A model generated the notes under the pieces. That model was not told the origin of the DNA, did not search any database, and saw only the letters and a program-made list of their open reading frames with translations. From Paenibacillus xylanexedens (lineage in GTDB: Bacteria > Bacillota > Bacilli > Paenibacillales > Paenibacillaceae), in contig NZ_VEIO01000007.1 in assembly GCF_007680605.1 (NCBI RefSeq), positions 165,119 to 229,118 on the forward strand: a DNA stretch of 64,000 bases. The letters are read 5' to 3'. Within the stretch, counting starts at the first letter, position 1, and each line of letters begins with the position of its first letter. The position numbers and the translations under genes are program-made. Positions 37,251 to 45,457 of the stretch are shown here, piece after piece.

Positions 37251-38027
37251 ATGAACGAGACATGCAGAAGACTGGAAGGACAAGTAGCCGTAGTAACAGG
37301 TGCGAGCAGAGGTATTGGCCGAAGTATTGCGATCCGTCTGGCACAGGAGGGGGCATACGTTCTTGTGCATTTTGCAACAAGGCAGGCAGAAGCGGAGAGT
37401 GTGGTGAGGCACATCATAGACCGTGGTGGACAGGGGCAGGCCATTGGAGCTGATTTAAGTACGCTGGATGGCATTCATGCCCTGTTTGCCAAGGTTGATG
37501 CAGCTGTTCAGAAGCACGGACAAGAAGGCAAGTTGGATATTTTGGTCAATAACGCTGGCATAGGACAGATCCTGAGCCTGGAGGAAACGACGGAAGAATC
37601 TTTTGAGGATGTCATGAGAATTAATGTAAAAGCACCGCTATTTGTGACGCAGCAGGCCGTCTCTCGGCTTCGGGACGGAGGGTGTATCATCAATATTTCC
37701 TCTTTTGTGACACGGGTAGCTTCGCCAGGGGTGTTTGCTTACAGTATGACCAAAGGGGCTGTGGATACGTTCACGAAGCTGTTAGCCAAAGAACTGGGAA
37801 GCCGCCAGATCAGGGTTAACGCCATACAACCGGGTATCATCAACACCGAGATGAATGCAGGAACACTTGCGAATCCACAAGGACAGGCGTATGCGGCCGG
37901 GCTATCTGTAATGAATCGCTGGGGAGAACCCGAGGATGTGGCTGATATCGCTGCATTTCTTGCCTCGGCGGATAGTCGTTGGATGACAGGACAATGTCTG
38001 GATGCCAGTGGTGGCTCACACTTATAA
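37251..38027 (+). CDS. Short-chain dehydrogenase/reductase
   Basis: A 258-residue classical SDR. The nucleotide-binding motif TGASRGIGR, the structural NNAG, the catalytic serine in IINISSFVT and YSMTK provide the S-Y-K set; the C-terminus contains MTGQCLDASGG. It catalyses NAD(P)-dependent reduction or oxidation of an unknown carbonyl or alcohol. ATG 37251 follows AAGGGG. A short gap (39 bases) separates it from the DKNYY gene, which has its own AGGAGG-type site, so a two-gene operon is possible. Confidence 0.92.
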   Translation: MNETCRRLEGQVAVVTGASRGIGRSIAIRLAQEGAYVLVHFATRQAEAESVVRHIIDRGGQGQAIGADLSTLDGIHALFAKVDAAVQKHGQEGKLDILVNNAGIGQILSLEETTEESFEDVMRINVKAPLFVTQQAVSRLRDGGCIINISSFVTRVASPGVFAYSMTKGAVDTFTKLLAKELGSRQIRVNAIQPGIINTEMNAGTLANPQGQAYAAGLSVMNRWGEPEDVADIAAFLASADSRWMTGQCLDASGGSHL

Positions 38028-38066
38028 TTTCTGACGATATAGCCATGGATTGAGGGAGGAAAGGTT

Positions 38067-39476
38067 ATGGATCGCTTTGTGATCAATGCGAATACTCTAG
38101 TGGTCTTGCAGAAAGAGGACGGAAACGCGGTGCTGGTCAAGGGCGGGATCACTGCTGATGGTTTCGAAGTCTTATCGATCTACTCCAAAGGCTGGCTGAC
38201 ATTTGCCTATCTAAAAGATCATCAGGGTATATGGTGGTTCAATGCGCGTACGAACAAGGCCAGTTTGTTCAGTCAAGACATAGAAGCGTTCCGCGTCGTG
38301 CACGAGGATTACAGCTCTGATTCGCAGCATGTCTATCTGGAGGACAAGCCCGTTTCTCCCTCCGATCCAGGCAGCTTTGAACTATTGCCAGGGACGTCAT
38401 ATTTTGCAAAGGATAAACACCAGCTATACGTCAAAGAAAGCCAGCATTTTCATGTGTTCGATGAAATGGATACAAGTGCAGCCATTGCGCGGCATGATTA
38501 CTGTACGGATCAGGATCATCTGTTTCATTTGTCGAGCGGCCTTCGTTATGCCAATGAATATAAACATGAGATGGTCGATTGGCTACGGGAGCATCATCCA
38601 GATATACCTGGCTGGTGGCAGACTGGCTATGCTCATCATGCAGATAATGCGATCCAGCTTACGGGGGATTGGTATGCCACGGCTACCTCCGTATTCTATC
38701 GGACAGAGTCTGACGGTGGGTACAGGCGAGATGCTAAAGAAACCTTCAATCTGGTTCGCGGTGCGGATCGAAGTTCATTTGGACCGCTAGATGAACAGTT
38801 TGCGCGTGATCGGAATCAGGTTTATTTTCAGTGGCGTACCATCCGTGGAGCAGATCCGAAGAGCTTCGAGTCACTTGGAGGCCGATTTGGCCGGGACAAG
38901 CAGCATATTTATTATAACGGGTATCGTATTGAGGGAGCAGATGTACTAACGTTTGAAGTGTTAGGCGGTACGGAGCATCTGGGTTTATCCAGAGATCAGA
39001 ACCATGTATATCATGCGCAGTATGCGCGTACCCTTCAGCCTTTCGGCCATCCTGACGATGTGCTTCAACGGATCAAGGGAGCGGATACAGCAACTTTTGA
39101 AGTGCTCACACCATCCGGTAGTTGGGCTGTAGATGCGAATCAGGTATATCTGTGGGGCATAGTCAATAAAAAGATAGATCGTGCCAGCTTTACTCATTTG
39201 CTCGAAGCTGATCCCCAGAGCTGGGCCAAGGATCGAAATGGGCTCTATAATGCCAACGGCAAACGTACCGTAAAAGGCATCGATGGAGCATCTTTTGTCA
39301 TGTTGAACAGGTATTGGGGCAAGGATGATCAGGCCGTATTCAGTTTTGTGACAGGAGGGGTATACAAGACGGCGGATGCGGAGACCTTTCAGGTGACGGA
39401 TGATGAAGGTGGTGCGGAGGATAAGCTGTTTCGGTATTCTATCCACGATGGAGCGGTGCGCAAGAAGATAAAGTAG
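38067..39476 (+). CDS. DKNYY-repeat protein
   Basis: A 469-residue protein built of repeated units of about 30-40 residues with a core such as FARDRNQVYFQWRTIRGADP, FGRDKQHIYYNGYRIEGAD and WAKDRNGLYNANGKRTVKG. This is the DKNYY family, which is often found near toxin or immunity genes; its molecular role is unknown. Repeats run from about residue 40 to the end. There is no signal peptide. GGGAGGAAAGG precedes ATG 38067. Confidence 0.85.
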   Translation: MDRFVINANTLVVLQKEDGNAVLVKGGITADGFEVLSIYSKGWLTFAYLKDHQGIWWFNARTNKASLFSQDIEAFRVVHEDYSSDSQHVYLEDKPVSPSDPGSFELLPGTSYFAKDKHQLYVKESQHFHVFDEMDTSAAIARHDYCTDQDHLFHLSSGLRYANEYKHEMVDWLREHHPDIPGWWQTGYAHHADNAIQLTGDWYATATSVFYRTESDGGYRRDAKETFNLVRGADRSSFGPLDEQFARDRNQVYFQWRTIRGADPKSFESLGGRFGRDKQHIYYNGYRIEGADVLTFEVLGGTEHLGLSRDQNHVYHAQYARTLQPFGHPDDVLQRIKGADTATFEVLTPSGSWAVDANQVYLWGIVNKKIDRASFTHLLEADPQSWAKDRNGLYNANGKRTVKGIDGASFVMLNRYWGKDDQAVFSFVTGGVYKTADAETFQVTDDEGGAEDKLFRYSIHDGAVRKKIK

Positions 39477-39563
39477 ATCTGAATATTACGGTGTGGGATT
39501 TGAAAATGAGATGATATCTATAGCCATCCTAGAGATGGAATGGCATTTGTTATATGTAGATCA

Positions 39564-39610
39564 AAAACCAGGGATAGACTTCAAAAGTTTTTATCCCTGG
39601 TTTTGTTTTT
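39564..39610. terminator. Strong terminator between DKNYY and dbpA
   Basis: AAAACCAGGGATA pairs with TATCCCTGGTTTT and is followed by GTTTTTG; it lies between convergent genes. Confidence 0.85.
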
Positions 39611-39675
39611 GAGTTCATAAGCAAAGAAAAGGATTGGTTTCTTCTTTCGTTACTCGTTGTTTCATTGCTTCTTCG

Positions 39676-41124
39676 TTAATTTTTGCGCCCTTTACGTACC
39701 TTAAGTTGCATACGCTTGATCGTAGTATGCTGCATGACTTCCAGCACGAGCGGTCCCTTACCATTCAGGATTTCCACATCCGTCACGTTATCCAGAATCG
39801 TGATAATCCCGATATCGTCTGCGCTTACGCCTTCGATCTTCGCAATGGTACCTACAAAATCAACTGCACGAAGCTTCTTCTTCTTGCCTCCGTTGAAGTT
39901 CAGCTTCATAATCTGCTGGTTCAACTGCTCACGCTTGTCCTTTTTGCGTTCAGGGGCGATCTTGAGACGTTTCTCGAATGCTTCCCGGCAGCGGTCTACC
40001 TCATCTTCCGAAGGTGCTTTGACCACAGGAATCTCAAACCCAATGTAGGATTCGATCTCCGCAAGACGTCTGCCATCCTTTGGCGTGACCAAAGTGAAGG
40101 CTCTACCTGTTTTACCTGCACGGCCCGTGCGGCCTGTACGGTGTACATAGCTTTCTTTTTCAAGCGGGATATCATAATTGATGACATGGGTGATGTTCGT
40201 GATATCAATTCCACGCGCGGCAACGTCAGTGGCGATCAGATAACGGAATTGTCCACGTCTGAAGGCATTCATCACTTCGATTCGCTCATCCTGCTCCATA
40301 CCACCGTGGATGCGATCCGCTGGATAGTCCAAATCAGCCAACACACGAAACAGCTTATCGACATTCTCCTGCGTACGGCAAAATACAATGCAACTGTCCG
40401 GGTTTTCAGTAATCAACAAGTCCTGAAGCAGTGCAGTTTTGTTCACTTCCGACGTGCGAATCACGGCATGCTCAATCGTCGCTGTAGTCAGTCCGCTAGC
40501 CTTGATCTCGATTTCTACAGGAGTGTTCATATATTGACGGGACAGCTTCACCACATCCTCCGGGAACGTTGCGGAGAACAGCATCGTTGTCCGTTCCTGC
40601 GGCAATGCCTGGATAATCGCTTGTACCGTCTCGATAAAGCCCATGTTCAGCATCTCATCTGCTTCATCGATGACCAGATATGCGATGCGATCCAGCGGCA
40701 GCGTTCCCCGTTCAATATGATCCAGAACCCGGCCTGGCGTGCCTACGGCCACATGTGTTCGTTGTTTCAGCTCGGCTTTTTGAATGTGAAAAGGGGATTG
40801 CCCATACAGTGCGGTAGCTTTAATACGTTTAAAGCGCCCGATGTTGGTAATATCTTCGTTGACCTGCAGGGCCAGCTCCCTTGTGGGAGTCAGGATCAGG
40901 GCCTGCGGTTTATTCTCGTTCCAGTCCACCAGCTCGCAGAGAGGTATACCGTATGCGGCTGTTTTGCCGCTACCTGTCTGTGATTTCACAACAAGGTCTT
41001 GATTCTCCAAAGCGACGGGAATAACCCGGGTCTGAACTTCGGTGGGATTCTCGTAACCCAGGCTGTCCAGTGCTTTGACGATCTCTTCCCCTAAGCCAAA
41101 CTCTTTAAAATACTGCTTACTCAT
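39676..41124 (-). CDS. dbpA: ATP-dependent RNA helicase DbpA (YxiN type)
   Basis: A 482-residue DEAD-box helicase. Core motifs: Q motif FGLGEEIV...PTEVQ, motif I SQTGSGKT, Ib TPGRVLDH, motif II DEAD, motif III SAT, and motif VI HRTGRTGRAG. The C-terminal DbpA RNA-binding domain (about 405-475; RAVDFVGTIAKIEGVSADDI) identifies DbpA/YxiN, which binds a hairpin of 23S rRNA and works in 50S assembly. GAGGTAAACG precedes the ATG. The 576-bp gap upstream (to 41700) holds a 193-bp repeat element and a parS-like site. Confidence 0.95.
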   Translation of the reverse strand: MSKQYFKEFGLGEEIVKALDSLGYENPTEVQTRVIPVALENQDLVVKSQTGSGKTAAYGIPLCELVDWNENKPQALILTPTRELALQVNEDITNIGRFKRIKATALYGQSPFHIQKAELKQRTHVAVGTPGRVLDHIERGTLPLDRIAYLVIDEADEMLNMGFIETVQAIIQALPQERTTMLFSATFPEDVVKLSRQYMNTPVEIEIKASGLTTATIEHAVIRTSEVNKTALLQDLLITENPDSCIVFCRTQENVDKLFRVLADLDYPADRIHGGMEQDERIEVMNAFRRGQFRYLIATDVAARGIDITNITHVINYDIPLEKESYVHRTGRTGRAGKTGRAFTLVTPKDGRRLAEIESYIGFEIPVVKAPSEDEVDRCREAFEKRLKIAPERKKDKREQLNQQIMKLNFNGGKKKKLRAVDFVGTIAKIEGVSADDIGIITILDNVTDVEILNGKGPLVLEVMQHTTIKRMQLKVRKGRKN

Positions 41125-41372
41125 CGTTTACCTCTTTTGCGTTTAGTTTTGAAATGCAGTCTGCTCACGTTATTTTGGTCTCTGTAACCATGTGAATGAT
41201 CTTACTTACCAGCATTGCACCGTACATGTAACATATACCTGCCTATTATACTCTATGTGCACGGGAAGCGGTGGCAAATAAAGAGACTCCCCTTCAAAAT
41301 AGCGGTTCACCCCTATATACCAGTGAAGGTAGTTACGGTCATTGTCCGCACCCGGACCGGCAAGCCCTATTC

Positions 41373-41565
41373 TAACGATCTCAGATGAGCTTATTTGAAC
41401 GATATAGAGCGTGTTGGAATTGTAACGATCACCAGGGAGCTTATCTTGCTGAGAACACGATAAAAACGTCAGATCTCACCTCATTTTGCCCAAATAAGGT
41501 CTCCTGAGATCGTTAGAAAATAAAAACGCGTAAAATCGCCTAAATAGCGTTTCTGGAGATCGTTA
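41373..41565. repeat. 193-bp dispersed element, copy B
   Basis: Four motif copies starting TAACGATC: direct at 41373 and 41423, inverted ending at 41515 and 41565. The spacing is 50 bp at both ends and the whole is 193 bp, as in copy A (9536-9728). Sequence between motifs is only loosely similar (for example TCATTTTG in both middles), so the geometry and the motif itself are what is kept. Confidence 0.88.
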
Positions 41566-41574
41566 GATGTGCAA

Positions 41575-41590
41575 CGTTCCACGTGAAACG
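41575..41590. promoter_or_regulatory. parS-like site (Spo0J/ParB binding)
   Basis: CGTTCCACGTGAAACG differs from the Bacillus parS core TGTTCCACGTGAAACA only in its outermost base on each side. It lies 9 bp beyond repeat copy B. In Firmicutes parS sites cluster towards the replication origin. Confidence 0.6.
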
Positions 41591-41700
41591 ATTTGTATCA
41601 TTCTACAGAGAGCTTCCTCGATATTGAACTCATATTAAGATATTAAGAAAAGACGATACCGCCATCATTACATGGGGGTACCGCCTTGATACATACGGTG

Positions 41701-44037
41701 TTATTTTAGAATACTCACATATTTGCCGTAAACGTATGCCGTCTGTCCATTCAGCTTCACTTTGACCCAGCCATAGGCATGGCCTGTGCTAACTACCTCA
41801 AGTATCGTACCTTGTGGTACAGAAGTAATCACTTTAGATTTGGAGGATGCACCCGCACGTACATTCAAATGAGTGGCTGTCACCCTCGCTTGTTTGCCTG
41901 GAGCTGTGACAATTGGCTTACCATTGCCCGAAGAAACAGGTGGTTTACCTGGTTTCGGAGTACCTGGTTTTGCCGCTCCAGGTGTAGGAACCGGAGTTGG
42001 ATTCGGCTTCGCTGGAGTTACCGGTTTCTCCGGTGCAGGTACTGGAGATGGAGAGTTCTCGCCATTGCCTTGGCCATCTGCAGCTTTGCGAGCCTTGTTC
42101 AACTTCTGGTAGAAAGCACCTTTCGTTTTTACGCCTTTGAATTGGCCTACATCTACCCCTGCTTTGGAGGATAGGGCTTGCATCTCATCTTCAGTTATAG
42201 CATCCAAAATGTTAATGGAGGCAATATTGGTGTACTTGCCATCTTCTGTTGTCGGCACGGTCATAATGCCAGCATTAATCAGTTCCACGACATCTGCACG
42301 CTCCGGTGCAGTCAGGTCTACGCCGGTGATTTTCCAATGTTGCTGCACTTTCGGTTCGTAGACACCTTTCATCACGTCTTTCAAATATGCGATAGACAGA
42401 TTACGGATCGTGCCTTGAATCTCACCAAAGGCCGAAGCATCCTTAGAAGACCAGAGTTGTTTAAACTTACGTCCTTCAAGAGCTCCGCCTTTGGCTACCA
42501 GTGCTTCCATTCGATAAGCATTCATGCCGAGCTTGAGTGTATCATCTGCCTGAACCGTTTTTCCGTTACTGTACTTCAAATGGGTAATGCGGCTACCATA
42601 TGGCTTGGTCAGGTCGATCTCATAGGTCACACCGCCGAAGAAATCATTGGTGCTGTACTTGGAAGCACGTCGCTTCGGATCAAAGCTTATGGTTACATCT
42701 CCGGGGCGAGTAGAGTTGAAGTATCCTGCAGACCATTCCATGTAATCCTTCAGATCACGTCCGGTCACTTCATATACCGTCACTTCACCAAATGTGTACT
42801 GGTAGTTAAACGCAATATCTTTTTTCTTGATCGGGCCAACGTCCAGCTTGGCTTTGTCATTATCGATCTGATGGGCAACAATGTCGGCATCACTGTAATG
42901 GAGCATAACTTCGGTGAAAAAATCAGACAGCGGCGTTTCCTGAATCTGCACGGCAGGGATGCCTTTGATCTCATCCGCCGGAACCAGATTGGTGCCTTTC
43001 AACTCCGCTACCTCAATGTTAGCATCGGCACGAGCGAACTCGTGGAACGGGTGCAGTGTTTTTTCCAGAGAAGGATCGGAAACTTCATAAGTGCCGTCTG
43101 CCTTTTTGACAGCGAGTGCTTTCGCTTCTTTACTCTTTAATACAACCTTACCGTTCTCTTTAGCAAACGTCAGGTCAATACGTGACATGTGTGTACCGTA
43201 TTTGTTGGGCTCGGAGATCAGCACGCCGTTCACGGTCTGTGACTCGATCAGCTGATGCATATGTCCGGCAAAAATAGCAGCCAGCTCCGGGTTGGCATTG
43301 GCAATGTCCGTGACGCCGGTTCCCGGTTTGCCGTTCTCGTTATCCAGTCCCATATGCATGAGGCCAACCATTACATCCACTTTGCCTTTCAGCTCGGCAA
43401 TGGCTTTGCGAGTCTCTTCCACAGGGTCTTTGACAATGACACCATTCAAGTGATCCGTTCCTTTTTCAAACTCGGTAATCATCGGGGTATTCATTCCAAT
43501 CACGCCTACTTTGATACCGTCCTTCTCGATAATGGTATAGGCAGGCATGTAACGGTCACCGTTTTCTTTGAAAATGTTACCGACAAGCGCCTGGCCTTTG
43601 AACTGAGAAGAGATTTTCTCCAGTACGTCCAGGCCAAAATTAAATTCATGATTCCCCATAACCCAGGCATCATAGTTCATCTCGTTCATGGCCACCATCA
43701 TCGGTGACTGGGGTTGATCATTGAACAATTCGGCAGAATTGTCCTGAATCATATCTCCCGCATCCAGCAGGATAGTGTTGGGATTCTCAGCACGGACTTT
43801 TTTTACCATCGTATAGAGCTGTGTCATGCTTCCGGCAGGGTTGGGGCCATCCAGTGCGTAGTCCCATGGCATAAAGCGACCATGAATATCAGATGTGCCA
43901 AGCAAAGTAATCTTAGTCTCTGGATCTGCTTCAGCTGCGTGAGCATCTTCCGAAGCAAGCGGCGCGAGCAGCAGGGAAGTGCCTAATAGAATGGATAATG
44001 ACCAACTAGCGAAACGTTTTAGACCAGGTGTGCGCAT
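41701..44037 (-). CDS. Secreted 2',3'-cyclic-nucleotide phosphodiesterase / 5'-nucleotidase with SH3 domain
   Basis: A 778-residue secreted nucleotidase. Signal peptide ending AHAAE; an N-terminal calcineurin-like metallophosphatase domain (LLGTSDIHGRF, LLDAGDMIQ, VMGNHEFNFG, LAAIFAGHMH), whose D, H and N residues bind two metals; a 5'-nucleotidase C-terminal domain (about 370-580) with substrate-stacking aromatics; a proline/glycine-rich linker (about 670-710); and a C-terminal SH3-type domain (LNVRAGASSKSKV) that binds peptidoglycan. It hydrolyses extracellular cyclic and 5'/3' nucleotides to nucleoside and phosphate. ATG 44037 has AGGGAG 9 bases upstream. Confidence 0.92.
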   Translation of the reverse strand: MRTPGLKRFASWSLSILLGTSLLLAPLASEDAHAAEADPETKITLLGTSDIHGRFMPWDYALDGPNPAGSMTQLYTMVKKVRAENPNTILLDAGDMIQDNSAELFNDQPQSPMMVAMNEMNYDAWVMGNHEFNFGLDVLEKISSQFKGQALVGNIFKENGDRYMPAYTIIEKDGIKVGVIGMNTPMITEFEKGTDHLNGVIVKDPVEETRKAIAELKGKVDVMVGLMHMGLDNENGKPGTGVTDIANANPELAAIFAGHMHQLIESQTVNGVLISEPNKYGTHMSRIDLTFAKENGKVVLKSKEAKALAVKKADGTYEVSDPSLEKTLHPFHEFARADANIEVAELKGTNLVPADEIKGIPAVQIQETPLSDFFTEVMLHYSDADIVAHQIDNDKAKLDVGPIKKKDIAFNYQYTFGEVTVYEVTGRDLKDYMEWSAGYFNSTRPGDVTISFDPKRRASKYSTNDFFGGVTYEIDLTKPYGSRITHLKYSNGKTVQADDTLKLGMNAYRMEALVAKGGALEGRKFKQLWSSKDASAFGEIQGTIRNLSIAYLKDVMKGVYEPKVQQHWKITGVDLTAPERADVVELINAGIMTVPTTEDGKYTNIASINILDAITEDEMQALSSKAGVDVGQFKGVKTKGAFYQKLNKARKAADGQGNGENSPSPVPAPEKPVTPAKPNPTPVPTPGAAKPGTPKPGKPPVSSGNGKPIVTAPGKQARVTATHLNVRAGASSKSKVITSVPQGTILEVVSTGHAYGWVKVKLNGQTAYVYGKYVSILK

Positions 44038-44249
44038 GTGTAATCTCCCTTGTGTTCTAGTGTGTGTATTTATACGTATCCATTCCATACTAGAGAAACA
44101 TCAACGTAATGTAAACGCAGATGTAACATATATGTTCGATACAGTTGAATAAAGTGGGGGAAAAGATAAAGCAATAGGAAGTATACTTTTCAAAGTAAAT
44201 AGTATGTTTTATATGTGTATAAAACCAAAATTATCCATTATGATGTCCT

Positions 44250-44263
44250 TGTAAGCGCTTTAT
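44250..44263 (+). promoter_or_regulatory. cre box upstream of the GH10 xylanase
   Basis: TGTAAGCGCTTTAT, close to the CcpA consensus, lies 28 bases before the ATG. Confidence 0.72.
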
Positions 44264-44291
44264 AAAATAAACCCAACCAAGGAGGAATATT

Positions 44292-45254
44292 ATGTTGAAG
44301 TCCAAATGGTTTAAGACGGTAGGTACGCTTGCTCTGGCAGGTGTGCTGGCCGCGTCAGTCGCGGTGGGTAGTGTCAGTGCCGGATTGGCTAAAGGCAGTA
44401 AATTCCTGGGGAATATTATAGCTAGCCAGGTACCAAACAATTTCAGTCCGTACTGGAATCAGGTAACGCCAGAGAACTCCACCAAATGGGGTGCAGTAGA
44501 AGGCACGCGTAATGTGATGAACTGGGGCCAGGCAGATATGGCTTACAACTACGCGAAGAACAATAATATGCCTTTCAAATTCCATACCCTTGTGTGGGGT
44601 AGCCAGGCACCTAACTGGATTAATGGCCTCTCTGCTAATGATCAGAGAAACGAAGTGCTTCAATGGATCAGAGCTGCAGGACAGCGTTATTCCCAAGCGG
44701 AGTATGTTGACGTAGTCAATGAGCCGTTGCATGCGAAGCCATCCTTCCGCAACGCGATTGGCGGAGATGGGCAGACAGGTTGGGATTGGGTTATCTGGTC
44801 TTTCCAACAAGCAAGACAAGCTTTCCCGAATTCCAAATTGCTGATCAATGAATATGGCATTATCGGTGATCCTGCCAAAGCAGATCAATATATCCAAATC
44901 ATCAACCTGCTGAAAAACAGAGGCCTCGTTGATGGCATCGGTATTCAAGCGCATTACTTCAATATGGACAATGTATCTGTGAACACGATGAACACTGTTC
45001 TGAACAAATTGCAAGCAACAGGTCTTCCAGTGTATGTATCCGAGCTGGATATGACTGGCGATGACAATACCCAATTGCAACGTTACCAACAGAAGTTCCC
45101 TGTACTCTGGAAACACCCGGCTGTTAAAGGTGTTACGCTGTGGGGTTACAACGAAAACCAAACTTGGACTAGTGGTTCCCACCTGATAAGAAGTAATGGC
45201 ACAGAGCGTCCTGCAATGCAGTGGCTGAAAAACTACCTGGCGAACAATCCTTAA
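44292..45254 (+). CDS. Secreted endo-1,4-beta-xylanase, glycoside hydrolase family 10
   Basis: A 320-residue GH10 enzyme. Signal peptide ending VSAG; no extra binding domain. The TIM barrel has the acid/base E144 in VVNEPLH and nucleophile E251 in VYVSELDM, with HTLVWGSQAPNW and LWGYNENQTW lining the cleft. It cleaves the beta-1,4-xylan backbone and, being small, is the single-domain type common in Paenibacillus. AAGGAGG is 6 bases before the ATG. A cre box lies upstream, so glucose repression is likely. It converges on the GH30 gene. Confidence 0.95.
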   Translation: MLKSKWFKTVGTLALAGVLAASVAVGSVSAGLAKGSKFLGNIIASQVPNNFSPYWNQVTPENSTKWGAVEGTRNVMNWGQADMAYNYAKNNNMPFKFHTLVWGSQAPNWINGLSANDQRNEVLQWIRAAGQRYSQAEYVDVVNEPLHAKPSFRNAIGGDGQTGWDWVIWSFQQARQAFPNSKLLINEYGIIGDPAKADQYIQIINLLKNRGLVDGIGIQAHYFNMDNVSVNTMNTVLNKLQATGLPVYVSELDMTGDDNTQLQRYQQKFPVLWKHPAVKGVTLWGYNENQTWTSGSHLIRSNGTERPAMQWLKNYLANNP

Positions 45255-45366
45255 GCCCAGGTGCGAACCTTGGAGTTGGCAATTGTATAACACTGTAGTA
45301 CAAGTACAAGTAGAATGGATTCGCTCTATCAGCTAAAATCGTTTGACCTGCATTATCCCCTCAAAT

Positions 45367-45403
45367 AAGAGCCTGTCCCGTTATGATATGGGACAGGCTC
45401 TTT
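45367..45403. terminator. Bidirectional terminator between GH10 and GH30
   Basis: AGAGCCTGTCCC pairs with GGGACAGGCTCT with T-rich flanks on both strands. Confidence 0.85.
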
Positions 45404-45457
45404 GGCTTGTAGAAACATCATGCCATGTTTACGTTTCTTACCATCCTGCAAGGTGTT

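Noticed and set aside
39634..40983. Plus-strand ORF of 449 codons opposite dbpA
   Set aside because: Long only because the antisense frame of the helicase lacks stops; dbpA has complete DEAD-box motifs and codon use.
42178..43140. Plus-strand ORF of 320 codons opposite the nucleotidase
   Set aside because: Antisense of a clear secreted 5'-nucleotidase; no start site or recognisable domain.
44355..45293. Minus-strand ORF of 312 codons opposite the xylanase
   Set aside because: Antisense of GH10 with both catalytic glutamates intact on the plus strand.
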